Assembly (NCBI RefSeq): GCF_034059295.1 | Contig: NZ_CP139141.1 | Coordinates: 1,533,001 to 1,597,000, forward strand | Source of the DNA: Pseudomonas sp. HR96 | Lineage (GTDB): Bacteria; Pseudomonadota; Gammaproteobacteria; Pseudomonadales; Pseudomonadaceae | Direction: 5' to 3' | DNA length: 64,000 bases | Shown here: positions 15,246 to 23,518 of the stretch, one piece after another | Layout: each line of letters starts with the position of its first letter | How positions within the stretch are numbered: position 1 is the first letter of the stretch | Made by a program: the position numbers and the translations under genes | The notes under the pieces: generated by a model | Databases searched by the model: none | What the model saw: the letters and a program-made list of their open reading frames with translations, nothing else | Told to the model about the DNA's origin: nothing

Positions 15246-17048
15246 CTAAACAACCGGTTTTTCAGAAATTTTATCTTTGGTGATACTATTTCCGCATGCA
15301 GGGCACATATTTTTTTCCCAAGCGAATTTCATGGTTTGAGTTATTTCAAAATCGCAGGTAGGGCACGGAAACATTACGCCTTCCCTCAATTTTCGCTGTT
15401 TGATCAGCGTGCAAGGGTTGTATATATAACGCCGCACTCGGTTGTGAATATCTTCATATTTTGTTATGAATTGAAACTTTTTGTCTTTTTGGTGGTGGTC
15501 GTATGTGCAGGAGTAACTCAATGCATATATTGAGAGCTTGTTGGATATATTTGTGTCTTTGGCGCTGATTCGATCAGTCCTCTTGTGAAGAAGCCTCTGG
15601 TAGATCAGCTCTGAAAAATCGTCTTCAGCAAGAGCGGAATGGTTTTCGGCACTTTCCTCGACTGCTATATGGCTAGTCTTGTTTTTTATAGCAAAATCTT
15701 CAAGGTGTCTCCAAGCTGACATAGCATTCGAGCGGGCTTGGATATTTAGAAGTTTTTTCTCTCCGTCAGATTTTATCGCATCTTTGATCATGACTGCTGA
15801 GACATACTGATAAGCGCCACCCCTTTTTAGAGGTCTGTTTCTATAAGTGACAAATTCGTTCCACGCATGTACCAAGATGGTGCCGAAATCTCTCGGATTA
15901 CCCATTGAGCCCATAATCAGCAGTTCAAAGTTCTTTTTGCTATTGATCAGCACCGAGTTTGAAATGTCCGGACGATGCAGATGGTGTTGTAATCGTTTAT
16001 CGATAAAGTCTTGAAAATATTTAATGCAAGATTGCTGATCAGTCTCATATATTAGAGATTCATCCAAGTCAATCAGGTGTTGCAGGTCATTGCCGATCGA
16101 CAGTGGATGCAAGTTACCACGATAAGGAAAATATGCAATCCAAAAATAAATGGGATTATCTATGATTTTATTTATATATGTTGCTAGATATTTTTGGGAG
16201 CTGCCTTCATAGTAAAGTTTTTCCCATTCGTCAATATAAAAAGTAATGGATTTAATTTGTAGCGTGCTAATAATTTTTTTTATTATCTCGGACACATGTG
16301 ATATGTCTAGGTAGCTGATGAATTTCGTGGCTTCATCTTTGGTAATATTGCGTTCTGCCACAGATTTCTTTTTCGCAGAAAGACCGAACGAGGCAGTACT
16401 AAGCCCGATCTGAGCCGACATCTCTTCAAATGCCTCTATCAAGTCCTTCAACTGCGTATTGATTTTTTGTTCGCCTGCTTCATAATTCTCGATGATACGA
16501 GTTCCTGAAAGCAGTGCATCTTGCGATTTCAACAATATCTCGATCGTTTCTGCCAGTCGTTTTCCGATCGATTGAGGAGTGGCTTTGTCAAGCAGTCTAT
16601 TCCAAAATCCTTGCTTTGATGCAATAACTAGTATTTTCTGAAGGTGCTCTGAGATCCCAGTAAGTATGAAGCTAGAGAAAAGTCTGTTGAAAATCTCTTG
16701 AGTGCAACCCTCCGGAGTTGTTAATTTTTTTGAATTTAGATATATTGTTAAATTGCCATTCTCGAATATGTCTTGATTGATATTATGTCGGGCAAGTAAG
16801 AACAGATGGGTTTTGCCGGTCCCTCTGAGACCTTGGATAACACCACTCGACGAACCAGTGTGGGAAATAAGCTTATTAAGATGATCCTTGATTTCGACGT
16901 GTGTTTCAGCTAGTTCCGTAATTTTTTCTGCTGATGCCTCAAGACTCAAATCAAAATCTGCTCTCAAGTCAGAGAACGATTGTGTGATTTTTTGAACCAG
17001 GGCTGGGTCTTTAACGATGTCTCTTAGCTTTGTTTTTTGGATAGCCAT
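15246..17048 (-). CDS. AAA-type ATPase with C-terminal zinc ribbon (ORC/Cdc6-like)
   Basis: 600-residue P-loop ATPase. Walker A is GLRGTGKT (G73-T80) and Walker B is FYIDEWE (D273-E274), separated by a long helical insertion. A PRDFG motif lies near residue 390, and the C-terminus ends in a CPTC-x16-CPAC zinc ribbon (C562, C565, C582, C585). The layout resembles ORC/Cdc6-type or STAND-like ATPases used as sensors in defence loci. Base composition is strongly AT-rich, unlike everything around it, including the rest of the island, so it arrived separately. It converges on the methyltransferase gene. The Shine-Dalgarno is weak. The exact role (regulator, motor or stand-alone defence gene) is unknown. 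Confidence 0.8.
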   Translation of the reverse strand: MAIQKTKLRDIVKDPALVQKITQSFSDLRADFDLSLEASAEKITELAETHVEIKDHLNKLISHTGSSSGVIQGLRGTGKTHLFLLARHNINQDIFENGNLTIYLNSKKLTTPEGCTQEIFNRLFSSFILTGISEHLQKILVIASKQGFWNRLLDKATPQSIGKRLAETIEILLKSQDALLSGTRIIENYEAGEQKINTQLKDLIEAFEEMSAQIGLSTASFGLSAKKKSVAERNITKDEATKFISYLDISHVSEIIKKIISTLQIKSITFYIDEWEKLYYEGSSQKYLATYINKIIDNPIYFWIAYFPYRGNLHPLSIGNDLQHLIDLDESLIYETDQQSCIKYFQDFIDKRLQHHLHRPDISNSVLINSKKNFELLIMGSMGNPRDFGTILVHAWNEFVTYRNRPLKRGGAYQYVSAVMIKDAIKSDGEKKLLNIQARSNAMSAWRHLEDFAIKNKTSHIAVEESAENHSALAEDDFSELIYQRLLHKRTDRISAKDTNISNKLSIYALSYSCTYDHHQKDKKFQFITKYEDIHNRVRRYIYNPCTLIKQRKLREGVMFPCPTCDFEITQTMKFAWEKNMCPACGNSITKDKISEKPVV

Positions 17049-17200
17049 AACTAACTCAAGTCTTCGGAGGGCGCTCTATATCGCTAGATTTTGAATCCTT
17101 TTTATCATGGAGTTTTCAAGATTTCAACGGAAGTTACTTATTTTTTATTGGAGTGTAAACTTGCCGGTATGAGCTATTGCGATTGATGGATTTGACACAC

Positions 17201-17225
17201 AAAAAAGGTCGCTCAAGGCGACCTT
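17201..17225 (-). terminator. Rho-independent terminator of nrdB
   Basis: AAGGTCGC-CTTGA-GCGACCTT stem-loop on the minus strand followed by TTTTTT, 22 bp after the nrdB stop. Confidence 0.9.
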
Positions 17226-17247
17226 CTAGGCGTATGTAAAGAGTTCT

Positions 17248-18495
17248 TCAATCCCAGCTCAAAGCCCCACCAGTCTGATACTCAATAACCCGCGTCTCAA
17301 AGAAGTTCTTCTCCTTCTTCAAGTCCATGATCTCGCTCATCCACGGGAACGGGTTGGTCGTCCCAGGATATTCTTCCTTCAACCCAATCTGGCTCAAGCG
17401 ACGGTTGGCGATGAACTTGAGGTAGTCCTCCATCATCGCCGCGTTCATGCCCAGCACGCCGCGAGGCATGGTGTCGCGGGCGTATTCGATCTCGAGCTGA
17501 GTGCCTTGCAGAATCATCTGCGAGGCTTCTTCCTTCAGTTCGGCGTCCCACAGGTGCGGGTTTTCGATCTTGATCTGGTTGATCACGTCGATGCCGAAGT
17601 TCAGGTGCATGGATTCGTCGCGCAGGATGTACTGGAACTGCTCGGCGACGCCGGTCATTTTGTTGCGGCGGCCCATGGAGAGGATCTGGGTGAAGCCGCA
17701 GTAGAAGAAGATGCCTTCCAGCACGCAGTAGTAGGCGATCAGGTTGCGCAGCAGTTCTTTGTCGGTCTCGACGGTGCCGGTGTTGAATTCCGGGTCAGAG
17801 ATGGCGCGGGTGTACTTCAGGCCCCAGGCGGCTTTTTTCGCGACCGATGGGATCTCGTGGTACATGTTGAAGATCTCGCCTTCATCCATGCCCAGCGATT
17901 CGATGCAGTACTGGTAGGCGTGGGTGTGGATCGCCTCTTCGAACGCCTGGCGCAGGATGTACTGTCGGCACTCGGGGTTGGTGATCAGGCGGTACACGGC
18001 CAGCGCCAGGTTGTTGGCAACCAGGGAGTCGGCGGTGCTGAAGAAGCCCAGGTTGCGCATGACGATGCGGCGCTCGTCGTCGGTCAGGCCTTCCGGGTTC
18101 TTCCAGAGGGCGATGTCGGCGTTCATGTTGACTTCTTGCGGCATCCAGTGGTTTGCGCAACCGTCCAGATACTTCTGCCAGGCCCAGTCGTACTTGAAAG
18201 GCACGAGCTGGTTGAGGTCGGCGCGGCAGTTGATCATGCGTTTTTCGTCGACCGCGACGCGGGCGGCGGAGCCTTCGAGTTCGGCCAGGCCTTCGGCAAC
18301 GTCGAGCTTGTCCAGCGCAGCCTTGGCGCGGGCTACCGCAGCGGAGTCGCTGGCGTTGACGGCGCGGGCTTCAAGGGCGGCGGCGCCGCCGGCGCTGTCG
18401 AGCTTGTCCATCGCGGCTTCGGAGGCATGGCCGGCGTTGGCGCCTTTGGCGGGTTCAGCTGCGTCTTCTTTGTCGAATTCGTCCCAGCTCAGCAT
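17248..18495 (-). CDS. nrdB: Ribonucleoside-diphosphate reductase class Ia, beta subunit
   Basis: 415-residue radical-generating subunit of aerobic ribonucleotide reductase; it partners NrdA to make deoxyribonucleotides. Residues 1-85 are an Ala/Glu/Asp-rich extension typical of Pseudomonas NrdB. The ferritin-like core carries di-iron ligands in EEAIHTHAY (E187, H190) with the tyrosyl-radical candidate Y194, and the later [10 protein letters not shown] helix with E and H ligands. The C-terminal tail that docks NrdA ends GGALSWD. AGGAGC lies 8 nt before the ATG. In most bacteria it directly follows nrdA; here a Fic module and a 764-bp region intervene, so it probably uses its own promoter. NrdR-like boxes lie upstream. 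Confidence 0.97.
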   Translation of the reverse strand: MLSWDEFDKEDAAEPAKGANAGHASEAAMDKLDSAGGAAALEARAVNASDSAAVARAKAALDKLDVAEGLAELEGSAARVAVDEKRMINCRADLNQLVPFKYDWAWQKYLDGCANHWMPQEVNMNADIALWKNPEGLTDDERRIVMRNLGFFSTADSLVANNLALAVYRLITNPECRQYILRQAFEEAIHTHAYQYCIESLGMDEGEIFNMYHEIPSVAKKAAWGLKYTRAISDPEFNTGTVETDKELLRNLIAYYCVLEGIFFYCGFTQILSMGRRNKMTGVAEQFQYILRDESMHLNFGIDVINQIKIENPHLWDAELKEEASQMILQGTQLEIEYARDTMPRGVLGMNAAMMEDYLKFIANRRLSQIGLKEEYPGTTNPFPWMSEIMDLKKEKNFFETRVIEYQTGGALSWD

Positions 18496-18645
18496 GGGTG
18501 AGGCTCCTGCTCGAGTGGCCGCGTGGTAGCGACCATTGGATTTGATAGTGGGCTGCTAATGGTGCGAGGTACGCATCAGGCAATGGCTTTGCATCAGAGG
18601 CTTGTTCAGCCCCCTGCGATTCTTCTAATTCGGGTAGTGGGCGCG

Positions 18646-18750
18646 TCAGGCAGTGCCCGGGCCCGGGCATACGGACAAGGCAAAACTCGGACGGGACGTG
18701 CGGTGTTCGGCCGTGATGTGATCAACGGCTTGAGAGACGCAGGTAGTCAT
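18646..18750 (-). CDS. Possible leader peptide upstream of nrdB
   Basis: 34-codon frame (starts MTTCVSQAVDH, ends PGPGTA) with AGGA 9 nt before its ATG. It begins 28 nt after the TATAAT at 18778-18783 and ends about 150 nt before nrdB. It could be a regulatory upstream frame or chance; no homologue is known to me. Confidence 0.22.
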   Translation of the reverse strand: MTTCVSQAVDHITAEHRTSRPSFALSVCPGPGTA

Positions 18751-18902
18751 GGTTTCAGTCCTGTGTTGCGGCCGGCAATTATAAAGACTTTTGCATCACG
18801 CGTGTTCGCCGTGAGGCAAATCAATGGCAGCGTATTCGGGTTTTGCTCGATACGTCACGTGGTTACGACATCCGGGGGTTAATCAACGGCGTCGAGGTCG
18901 CA

Positions 18903-18950
18903 ATCGCCTATGTAGTGGCTAAGCAGATTGTGAGGCACACGATATAGGTT
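18903..18950 (-). promoter_or_regulatory. Pair of degenerate NrdR-like boxes upstream of nrdB
   Basis: On the minus strand, CCTATATCGTGTG (within 18935-18950) and CCACTACATAGG (within 18903-18918) resemble the NrdR box ACACTATATCTTGTGT. The two start 32 bp apart, about three helical turns, as NrdR pairs usually do. The second box is weak, and both lie over 100 bp from the best -10. Confidence 0.35.
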
Positions 18951-19132
18951 TTGGGGGGCTGTGTGAAGGAGGTTTGCAGAGTCGAAAGGTCGCAATACCC
19001 ATCAGCTGCGCTGTAGCTGAAGCGGGCCGGGGGGTAGGGTGGAAGCTGGAGCGCATGCCGTCTGTCGGCGGGGAAAGACCATGCGATTGGGCGCGGGGAA
19101 CACTGTGACTTTACCGCATGAGTTGAGGCGAA

Positions 19133-19154
19133 AATCAGGAAGCTTTGCCTGATT
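19133..19154 (-). terminator. Terminator-like hairpin downstream of fic
   Basis: AATCAGG / CCTGATT 7-bp stem with an 8-nt loop, followed on the minus strand by TTTT; about 105 bp after the fic stop. Confidence 0.5.
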
Positions 19155-19259
19155 GCTGTCATTGTCCAGGATGACATAGCAGCCGACTCGGGCAGAGGCG
19201 TCGGAGGACTTGGCGCAACGGCGATTCTGTTCCCCTGCCCGAAGGCTGGTCGTTTGGCT

Positions 19260-19859
19260 TCAGCCGTAGATAGCTTGTCCGACGCAGCGCTCGAAGCAGC
19301 GTGTCAGGCCGGAGTAATCGCAGACGACTGCATCTATGTTCGCTTGAGTCCATTGCTCTTGATCTATCGCCCACCAGCTGATTTCGTAGCCGGCATGGAT
19401 GATGATATGTTCGAACAGGATGCGTAGCGCACGGCCGTTGCCGTCTCGAAAGGGATGGATGACGTTCAGATCACCAAATAATTGCGCACTTGCACTGATA
19501 AGCCCCGCGCGATCAAGCCCCGAAAAGTAGGCCGCTCTGGCTAGGCTACCGAATAGTTTTTCAGCCTCGGGCTCTATTCGCCCAACTGTACAGAAGTGGG
19601 TAGTGCCTTTGGATATTTCCACGATGCGGATTTCCCCTGCCCAAGCGTACAGGTCGGCAAAGAGATGCTGGTGGATTCGTCGCAAGCACGCTAGATCATA
19701 CGGAGGAGGGGAAAACTCGAGCTCGTTCGCCGCAGCTGCGGACAAGTCGCGTTCAGCCAGGTTGAGCACTGGTTCGCTTTGAATGTGCAGCTTGTTATCG
19801 AAAACCGATGTGCCGGGGTAACAGTAGGGATCTTGACCGATACCGTACTTGTCGAGCAT
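19260..19859 (-). CDS. fic: Fic-family adenylyltransferase toxin
   Basis: 199-residue Fic-domain protein that transfers AMP from ATP to a target protein. The complete active-site loop HPFRDGNGRALR spans 135-146, with catalytic H135, phosphate-binding D139/N141 and R143. The flap region (TTHFCTVGRIEPE) that positions the target side chain is present. There is no internal inhibitory helix, which makes it a class I Fic controlled by a separate antitoxin, encoded immediately upstream (stop TGA and start ATG share one base). Related Pseudomonas Fic toxins AMPylate DNA gyrase subunit B; the same target is inferred here. The pair splits nrdA from nrdB. Confidence 0.93.
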   Translation of the reverse strand: MLDKYGIGQDPYCYPGTSVFDNKLHIQSEPVLNLAERDLSAAAANELEFSPPPYDLACLRRIHQHLFADLYAWAGEIRIVEISKGTTHFCTVGRIEPEAEKLFGSLARAAYFSGLDRAGLISASAQLFGDLNVIHPFRDGNGRALRILFEHIIIHAGYEISWWAIDQEQWTQANIDAVVCDYSGLTRCFERCVGQAIYG

Positions 19860-20029
19860 CAGCTTTCCTTGTTCCTGTACTGCTCCAACAGCGTCTCACG
19901 CGTCGGTAACCGGCGCTCACCGTCTTGGGGGGTGGAGGGGAAGCCTTCCAGGCGCAGGCTGGCGGCGTAGTTCGATTGGCGAACCTTGCGGTAGTAGGCT
20001 TTTTTGATCTGCAGGTCAGAAGGGGACAT
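19859..20029 (-). CDS. yhfG: YhfG-family antitoxin of Fic
   Basis: 56-residue protein. The central NYAASLRLEGF contains the Fic-inhibition motif (S/T)xxxE(G/N) as S24-LRL-E28-G29; its glutamate would reach into the Fic ATP site and block AMPylation. The rest resembles E. coli YhfG (KxxYYRKVRQSN, then RRLPTRETLLEQY). The gene overlaps fic by one base in TGATG, so the two are co-translated. The start has only a weak AAGAG sequence upstream. Confidence 0.85.
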   Translation of the reverse strand: MSPSDLQIKKAYYRKVRQSNYAASLRLEGFPSTPQDGERRLPTRETLLEQYRNKES

Positions 20030-20121
20030 GGTGAAGGTCTCTTGAGCGAAGCTGAATTATAGCTGACCACAGTGCTGACGTTGTCAGGAGAGACCGCAGG
20101 CTGCTGAGGTCTGACGCCCAC

Positions 20122-20147
20122 AAAAAAACCGGCTTTCGCCGGCTTTT
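20122..20147 (-). terminator. Rho-independent terminator of nrdA
   Basis: Minus-strand GCCGGC-GAAA-GCCGGT stem-loop followed by seven T, about 20 bp after the nrdA stop. It would stop nrdA transcripts before yhfG-fic and nrdB. Confidence 0.9.
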
Positions 20148-20167
20148 CTGCAGTCAGTGCAACGCTG

Positions 20168-23050
20168 TTACTGGCAAGCCTCGCAATCCGGCTCGTCGAT
20201 CGCGCAAGCTTTCGGCACAGGGGCTGGACCCGCTGGAGCGGTCTGGATTGGCGAAGTGTCGCTGCCGCTGGAAACGGCGTTTAGCTTGCCGGTGTTGATG
20301 GTCGACTTCTCGGTGCTGGTGGCGGCCAGTGCGCGGAGGTAGTAGGTGGTTTTCAGGCCACGGTACCAGGCCATGCGGTAGGTCACGTCCAGCTTCTTGC
20401 CTGAGGCGCCGGCGATGTACAGGTTCAGCGACTGAGCCTGGTCGATCCACTTCTGGCGGCGGCTGGCGGCGTCGACGATCCACTTGGTGTCCACTTCGAA
20501 GGCGGTCGCGTAGAGGTCTTTGAGCTCTTGCGGGATGCGCTCGATCTGCTGCACCGAACCGTCGTAGTACTTTAGGTCGTTGATCATGACCGAGTCCCAC
20601 AGGCCGCGTGCCTTGAGGTCGCGAACCAGGTAGGGGTTGATCACGGTGAATTCGCCCGAGAGGTTCGATTTCACGTACAGGTTCTGGTAGGTCGGTTCGA
20701 TCGACTGCGACACGCCGGTTATGTTGGCGATGGTGGCGGTCGGTGCGATGGCCATGATGTTCGAGTTGCGGATGCCTTTCTGCACACGGGCGCGGATCGG
20801 GGCCCAGTCCAGGGACTCGTTGAGGTCGACGTCGATGTACTTCTGGCCACGGGCTTCGATCAGGATCTGTTGCGAATCCAGCGGCAGGATGCCCTTGGAC
20901 CACAGCGAACCCTGGAACGTCTCGTAGGCGCCGCGCTCGTCGGCCAGGTCGCAGGACGCCTGGATGGCGTAGTAGCTGACCGCTTCCATGGATTTGTCGG
21001 CGAAGTCGACGGCGGCATCGGAACCGTACGGGATGTGCTGCAGGTACAGCGCGTCCTGGAAGCCCATGATGCCCAGGCCCACGGGGCGGTGCTTGAAGTT
21101 GGAGTTCTTCGCCTGTGGCACCGAGTAGTAGTTGATGTCGATGACGTTATCGAGCATGCGCACTGCGGTGTTGATGGTGCGCTGCAGCTTGGCGGTGTCC
21201 AGCTTGCCGTTGACGATGTGGTTCGGCAGGTTGATCGAGCCCAGGTTGCAGACGGCGATTTCGTCCTTGTTGGTGTTCAAGGTGATCTCGGTGCACAGGT
21301 TCGAGCTGTGCACTACGCCCACGTGCTGCTGCGGGCTGCGCAGGTTGCACGGGTCCTTGAAGGTCAGCCATGGGTGGCCGGTTTCGAACAGCATCGACAG
21401 CATCTTGCGCCACAGGTCTTTGGCCTGGACGGTCTTGTACACCTTGATCTTGTTGTACTCGGTCAGGGCTTCGTAGTACTCGTAGCGCTCTTCGAAGGCC
21501 TTGCCGGTCAGGTCGTGCAGGTCTGGCACTTCGCTTGGCGAGAACAGGGTCCACTTGCCATCGTCGAACACGCGCTTCATGAACAGGTCCGGAATCCAGT
21601 TCGCGGTGTTCATGTCGTGGGTGCGGCGGCGGTCGTCACCGGTGTTCTTGCGCAGCTCGATGAATTCTTCGATGTCCAGGTGCCAGGTTTCCAGGTAGGC
21701 GCAGACCGCGCCCTTGCGCTTGCCACCCTGGTTCACGGCCACGGCGGTGTCGTTGACCACCTTGAGGAAGGGCACGACGCCCTGGGACTTGCCGTTGGTG
21801 CCCTTGATGTAGGAACCCAGCGCGCGCACGGGCGTCCAGTCGTTGCCCAGGCCGCCGGCAAATTTGGACAGCATGGCGTTGTCGTGGATGGCGCCGTAGA
21901 TGCCCGACAGGTCGTCCGGCACGGTGGTCAGGTAGCAGCTGGACAATTGCGGGCGCAGGGTGCCGGCGTTGAACAGGGTTGGCGTCGAGGCCATGTAGTC
22001 GAAGGACGACAACAGGTTGTAGAACTCGATGGCGCGGTCTTCTTTCTGCTTCTCTTCGATCGCCAGGCCCATGGCCACGCGCATGAAGAAGATCTGCGGC
22101 AGTTCGAAGCGGATGCCGTCCTTGTGGATGAAGTAACGGTCGTACAGGGTCTGCAGGCCCAGGTAGGTGAATTGCTGGTCGCGCTCGTGGTTGATCGCCT
22201 TGCCCAGTTTTTCCAGGTCGAAGGTGGCCAGCACGGGGTTCAGCAGTTCGAACTCGATACCCTTGGCGATGTAGGCCGGCAGGGCCTTGGCGTAGAAATC
22301 GACCATCTCGTGGTGCGTGGCGCTGTCGGCCACTTCCAGGAAGCTCAGGCCTTCGGCACGCAGGGTGTCCATCAGCAGGCGGGCGGTGACGAACGAGTAG
22401 TTCGGCTCACGCTCGACCAGGGTACGCGCGGTCATCACCAGGGCGGTGTTGACGTCCTTGAGGTTGACGCCGTCGTACAGGTTTTTCAGGGTTTCTTTCT
22501 GGATCAGGCTGCCGTCGACTTCTTCCAGGCCTTCGCAGGCCTCGGTGATGATGGTGTTCAGGCGGCCCATGTCCAGCGGCGCGAGGCTGCCGTCTTCACG
22601 GGTGATGCGGATGCTCGGGTGCGGTTGGGCCGGGCTGTCGACGCTGCGGGTGGCGCGCTCCTTGGAGCGGGCGTCGCGGTAGATGACGTAGTCGCGGGCC
22701 ACTTTCTGCTCGCCGGCACGCATCAGGGCCAGTTCGACCTGGTCCTGGATTTCTTCGATGTGGATGGTGCCGCCCGACGGCATGCGGCGCTTGAAGGTGG
22801 CAGTGACCTGTTCGGTCAAGCGAGCCACAGTGTCGTGAATGCGCGACGAGGCAGCGGCGGTGCCGCCTTCAACTGCGAGGAAGGCCTTGGTGATGGCGAC
22901 GGTGATCTTGTCATCGGTATAAGGAACGACAGTGCCGTTACGCTTGATCACGCGCAGTTGACCAGGAGCGGTGGCGGCCAGGTCCTGATTCGCACCGGTA
23001 GCCTGCGGCGCTGGGGCCTGCGGGTTCTCGCGAGTTGTGTCGGTTTGCAT
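20168..23050 (-). CDS. nrdA: Ribonucleoside-diphosphate reductase class Ia, alpha subunit
   Basis: 960-residue catalytic subunit that reduces NDPs to dNDPs. Two ATP-cone domains occupy the N-terminus (about 30-135, starting LRVIKRNG, and about 145-235, starting SIRITREDG); tandem cones are typical of Pseudomonas NrdA and control activity by dATP/ATP. The ten-stranded barrel follows with SSCYLTTVPDD, the NLCTEI active-site segment and radical-transfer tyrosines near the end. C956 and C959 (DCEAC) form the redox shuttle to thioredoxin. GGAG lies 8 nt upstream of the ATG. The gene has a long leader with NrdR boxes and a DnaA box, and its own terminator separates it from nrdB. Confidence 0.97.
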   Translation of the reverse strand: MQTDTTRENPQAPAPQATGANQDLAATAPGQLRVIKRNGTVVPYTDDKITVAITKAFLAVEGGTAAASSRIHDTVARLTEQVTATFKRRMPSGGTIHIEEIQDQVELALMRAGEQKVARDYVIYRDARSKERATRSVDSPAQPHPSIRITREDGSLAPLDMGRLNTIITEACEGLEEVDGSLIQKETLKNLYDGVNLKDVNTALVMTARTLVEREPNYSFVTARLLMDTLRAEGLSFLEVADSATHHEMVDFYAKALPAYIAKGIEFELLNPVLATFDLEKLGKAINHERDQQFTYLGLQTLYDRYFIHKDGIRFELPQIFFMRVAMGLAIEEKQKEDRAIEFYNLLSSFDYMASTPTLFNAGTLRPQLSSCYLTTVPDDLSGIYGAIHDNAMLSKFAGGLGNDWTPVRALGSYIKGTNGKSQGVVPFLKVVNDTAVAVNQGGKRKGAVCAYLETWHLDIEEFIELRKNTGDDRRRTHDMNTANWIPDLFMKRVFDDGKWTLFSPSEVPDLHDLTGKAFEERYEYYEALTEYNKIKVYKTVQAKDLWRKMLSMLFETGHPWLTFKDPCNLRSPQQHVGVVHSSNLCTEITLNTNKDEIAVCNLGSINLPNHIVNGKLDTAKLQRTINTAVRMLDNVIDINYYSVPQAKNSNFKHRPVGLGIMGFQDALYLQHIPYGSDAAVDFADKSMEAVSYYAIQASCDLADERGAYETFQGSLWSKGILPLDSQQILIEARGQKYIDVDLNESLDWAPIRARVQKGIRNSNIMAIAPTATIANITGVSQSIEPTYQNLYVKSNLSGEFTVINPYLVRDLKARGLWDSVMINDLKYYDGSVQQIERIPQELKDLYATAFEVDTKWIVDAASRRQKWIDQAQSLNLYIAGASGKKLDVTYRMAWYRGLKTTYYLRALAATSTEKSTINTGKLNAVSSGSDTSPIQTAPAGPAPVPKACAIDEPDCEACQ

Positions 23051-23080
23051 TGAGTGACTCCACGTTCTCTATGTTTGTTT

Positions 23081-23098
23081 AGGCACGTTCACGTGCCT
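23081..23098. promoter_or_regulatory. Palindrome AGGCACGT-TC-ACGTGCCT in the nrdA leader
   Basis: 8-bp perfect arms around two bases, ending 31 nt upstream of the nrdA ATG. It could be an operator or an mRNA hairpin just ahead of the ribosome-binding site. Confidence 0.4.
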
Positions 23099-23435
23099 GC
23101 CGTTCTGCCGTGCGTCTGGCAACGCGGCGCTCCATGGGCTGGGGCCGTGTGTTGCGCAAAGCCTGCGGGCCACCGCCAGGGGTGGGCCGGGAGACGCAAG
23201 GCAGAGCAGGGAAGGATGAGGCTTGCGCCATTCCCTGGCTGAATTCCTCGGGGACTGATAAAACCCCGGTACTGCGGGTGCTGCCGGTAGTGTTGCTGCG
23301 GGTTGCCCACGCCGGGTTAAGGGGGGTAGGGCGGGCCCGATCAAGCGGCAGAAACTTTCAACAAAAGCCGGCAAAAAAAGCCAACGAAAAGGGTTGAACT
23401 GCGCGCTGAAGTTGTGCTTGGTTTTGACTGCCTAG

Positions 23436-23481
23436 CCACAACATGTAGTGGTTATGCGCGCTGGGGACACAAGATAGTGCG
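23436..23481 (-). promoter_or_regulatory. nrdA: Two NrdR boxes upstream of nrdA
   Basis: CCACTACATGTTGTGG (23436-23451) and CGCACTATCTTGTGTC (23466-23481), read on the minus strand, both fit the NrdR box. They start 30 bp apart, three helical turns, as expected for NrdR repression of ribonucleotide reductase genes. Confidence 0.75.
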
Positions 23482-23509
23482 ATTGCCGGGGCTTTGCAAC
23501 CGGCGGATC

Positions 23510-23518
23510 TGTGGATAA
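23510..23518 (-). promoter_or_regulatory. DnaA box TTATCCACA upstream of nrdA
   Basis: A perfect DnaA box on the minus strand, 29 bp beyond the NrdR pair. In E. coli, DnaA-ATP acts directly at the nrdAB promoter, so this site plausibly ties nrdA expression to replication initiation. Confidence 0.6.

Larger units (their letters stand above)
18496..19259. other. Long regulatory region upstream of nrdB
   Basis: 764 bp between fic and nrdB. On the minus strand I see a TATAAT -10 (18778-18783) with a poor -35, a possible leader peptide frame, two NrdR-like boxes and a terminator for fic. No gene of normal size is supported. Confidence 0.5.

Noticed and set aside
18908..19177. 89-codon minus-strand frame between fic and nrdB
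   Set aside because: It has no ribosome-binding site, overlaps the fic terminator and the NrdR-like boxes, and has no recognisable product.
20870..23053. A 727-codon open frame on the plus strand opposite nrdA
   Set aside because: It mirrors a high-GC gene with strong third-position bias; the product is low-complexity Gly/Val/Asp/His-rich with no domain, and nrdA on the other strand is unmistakable.
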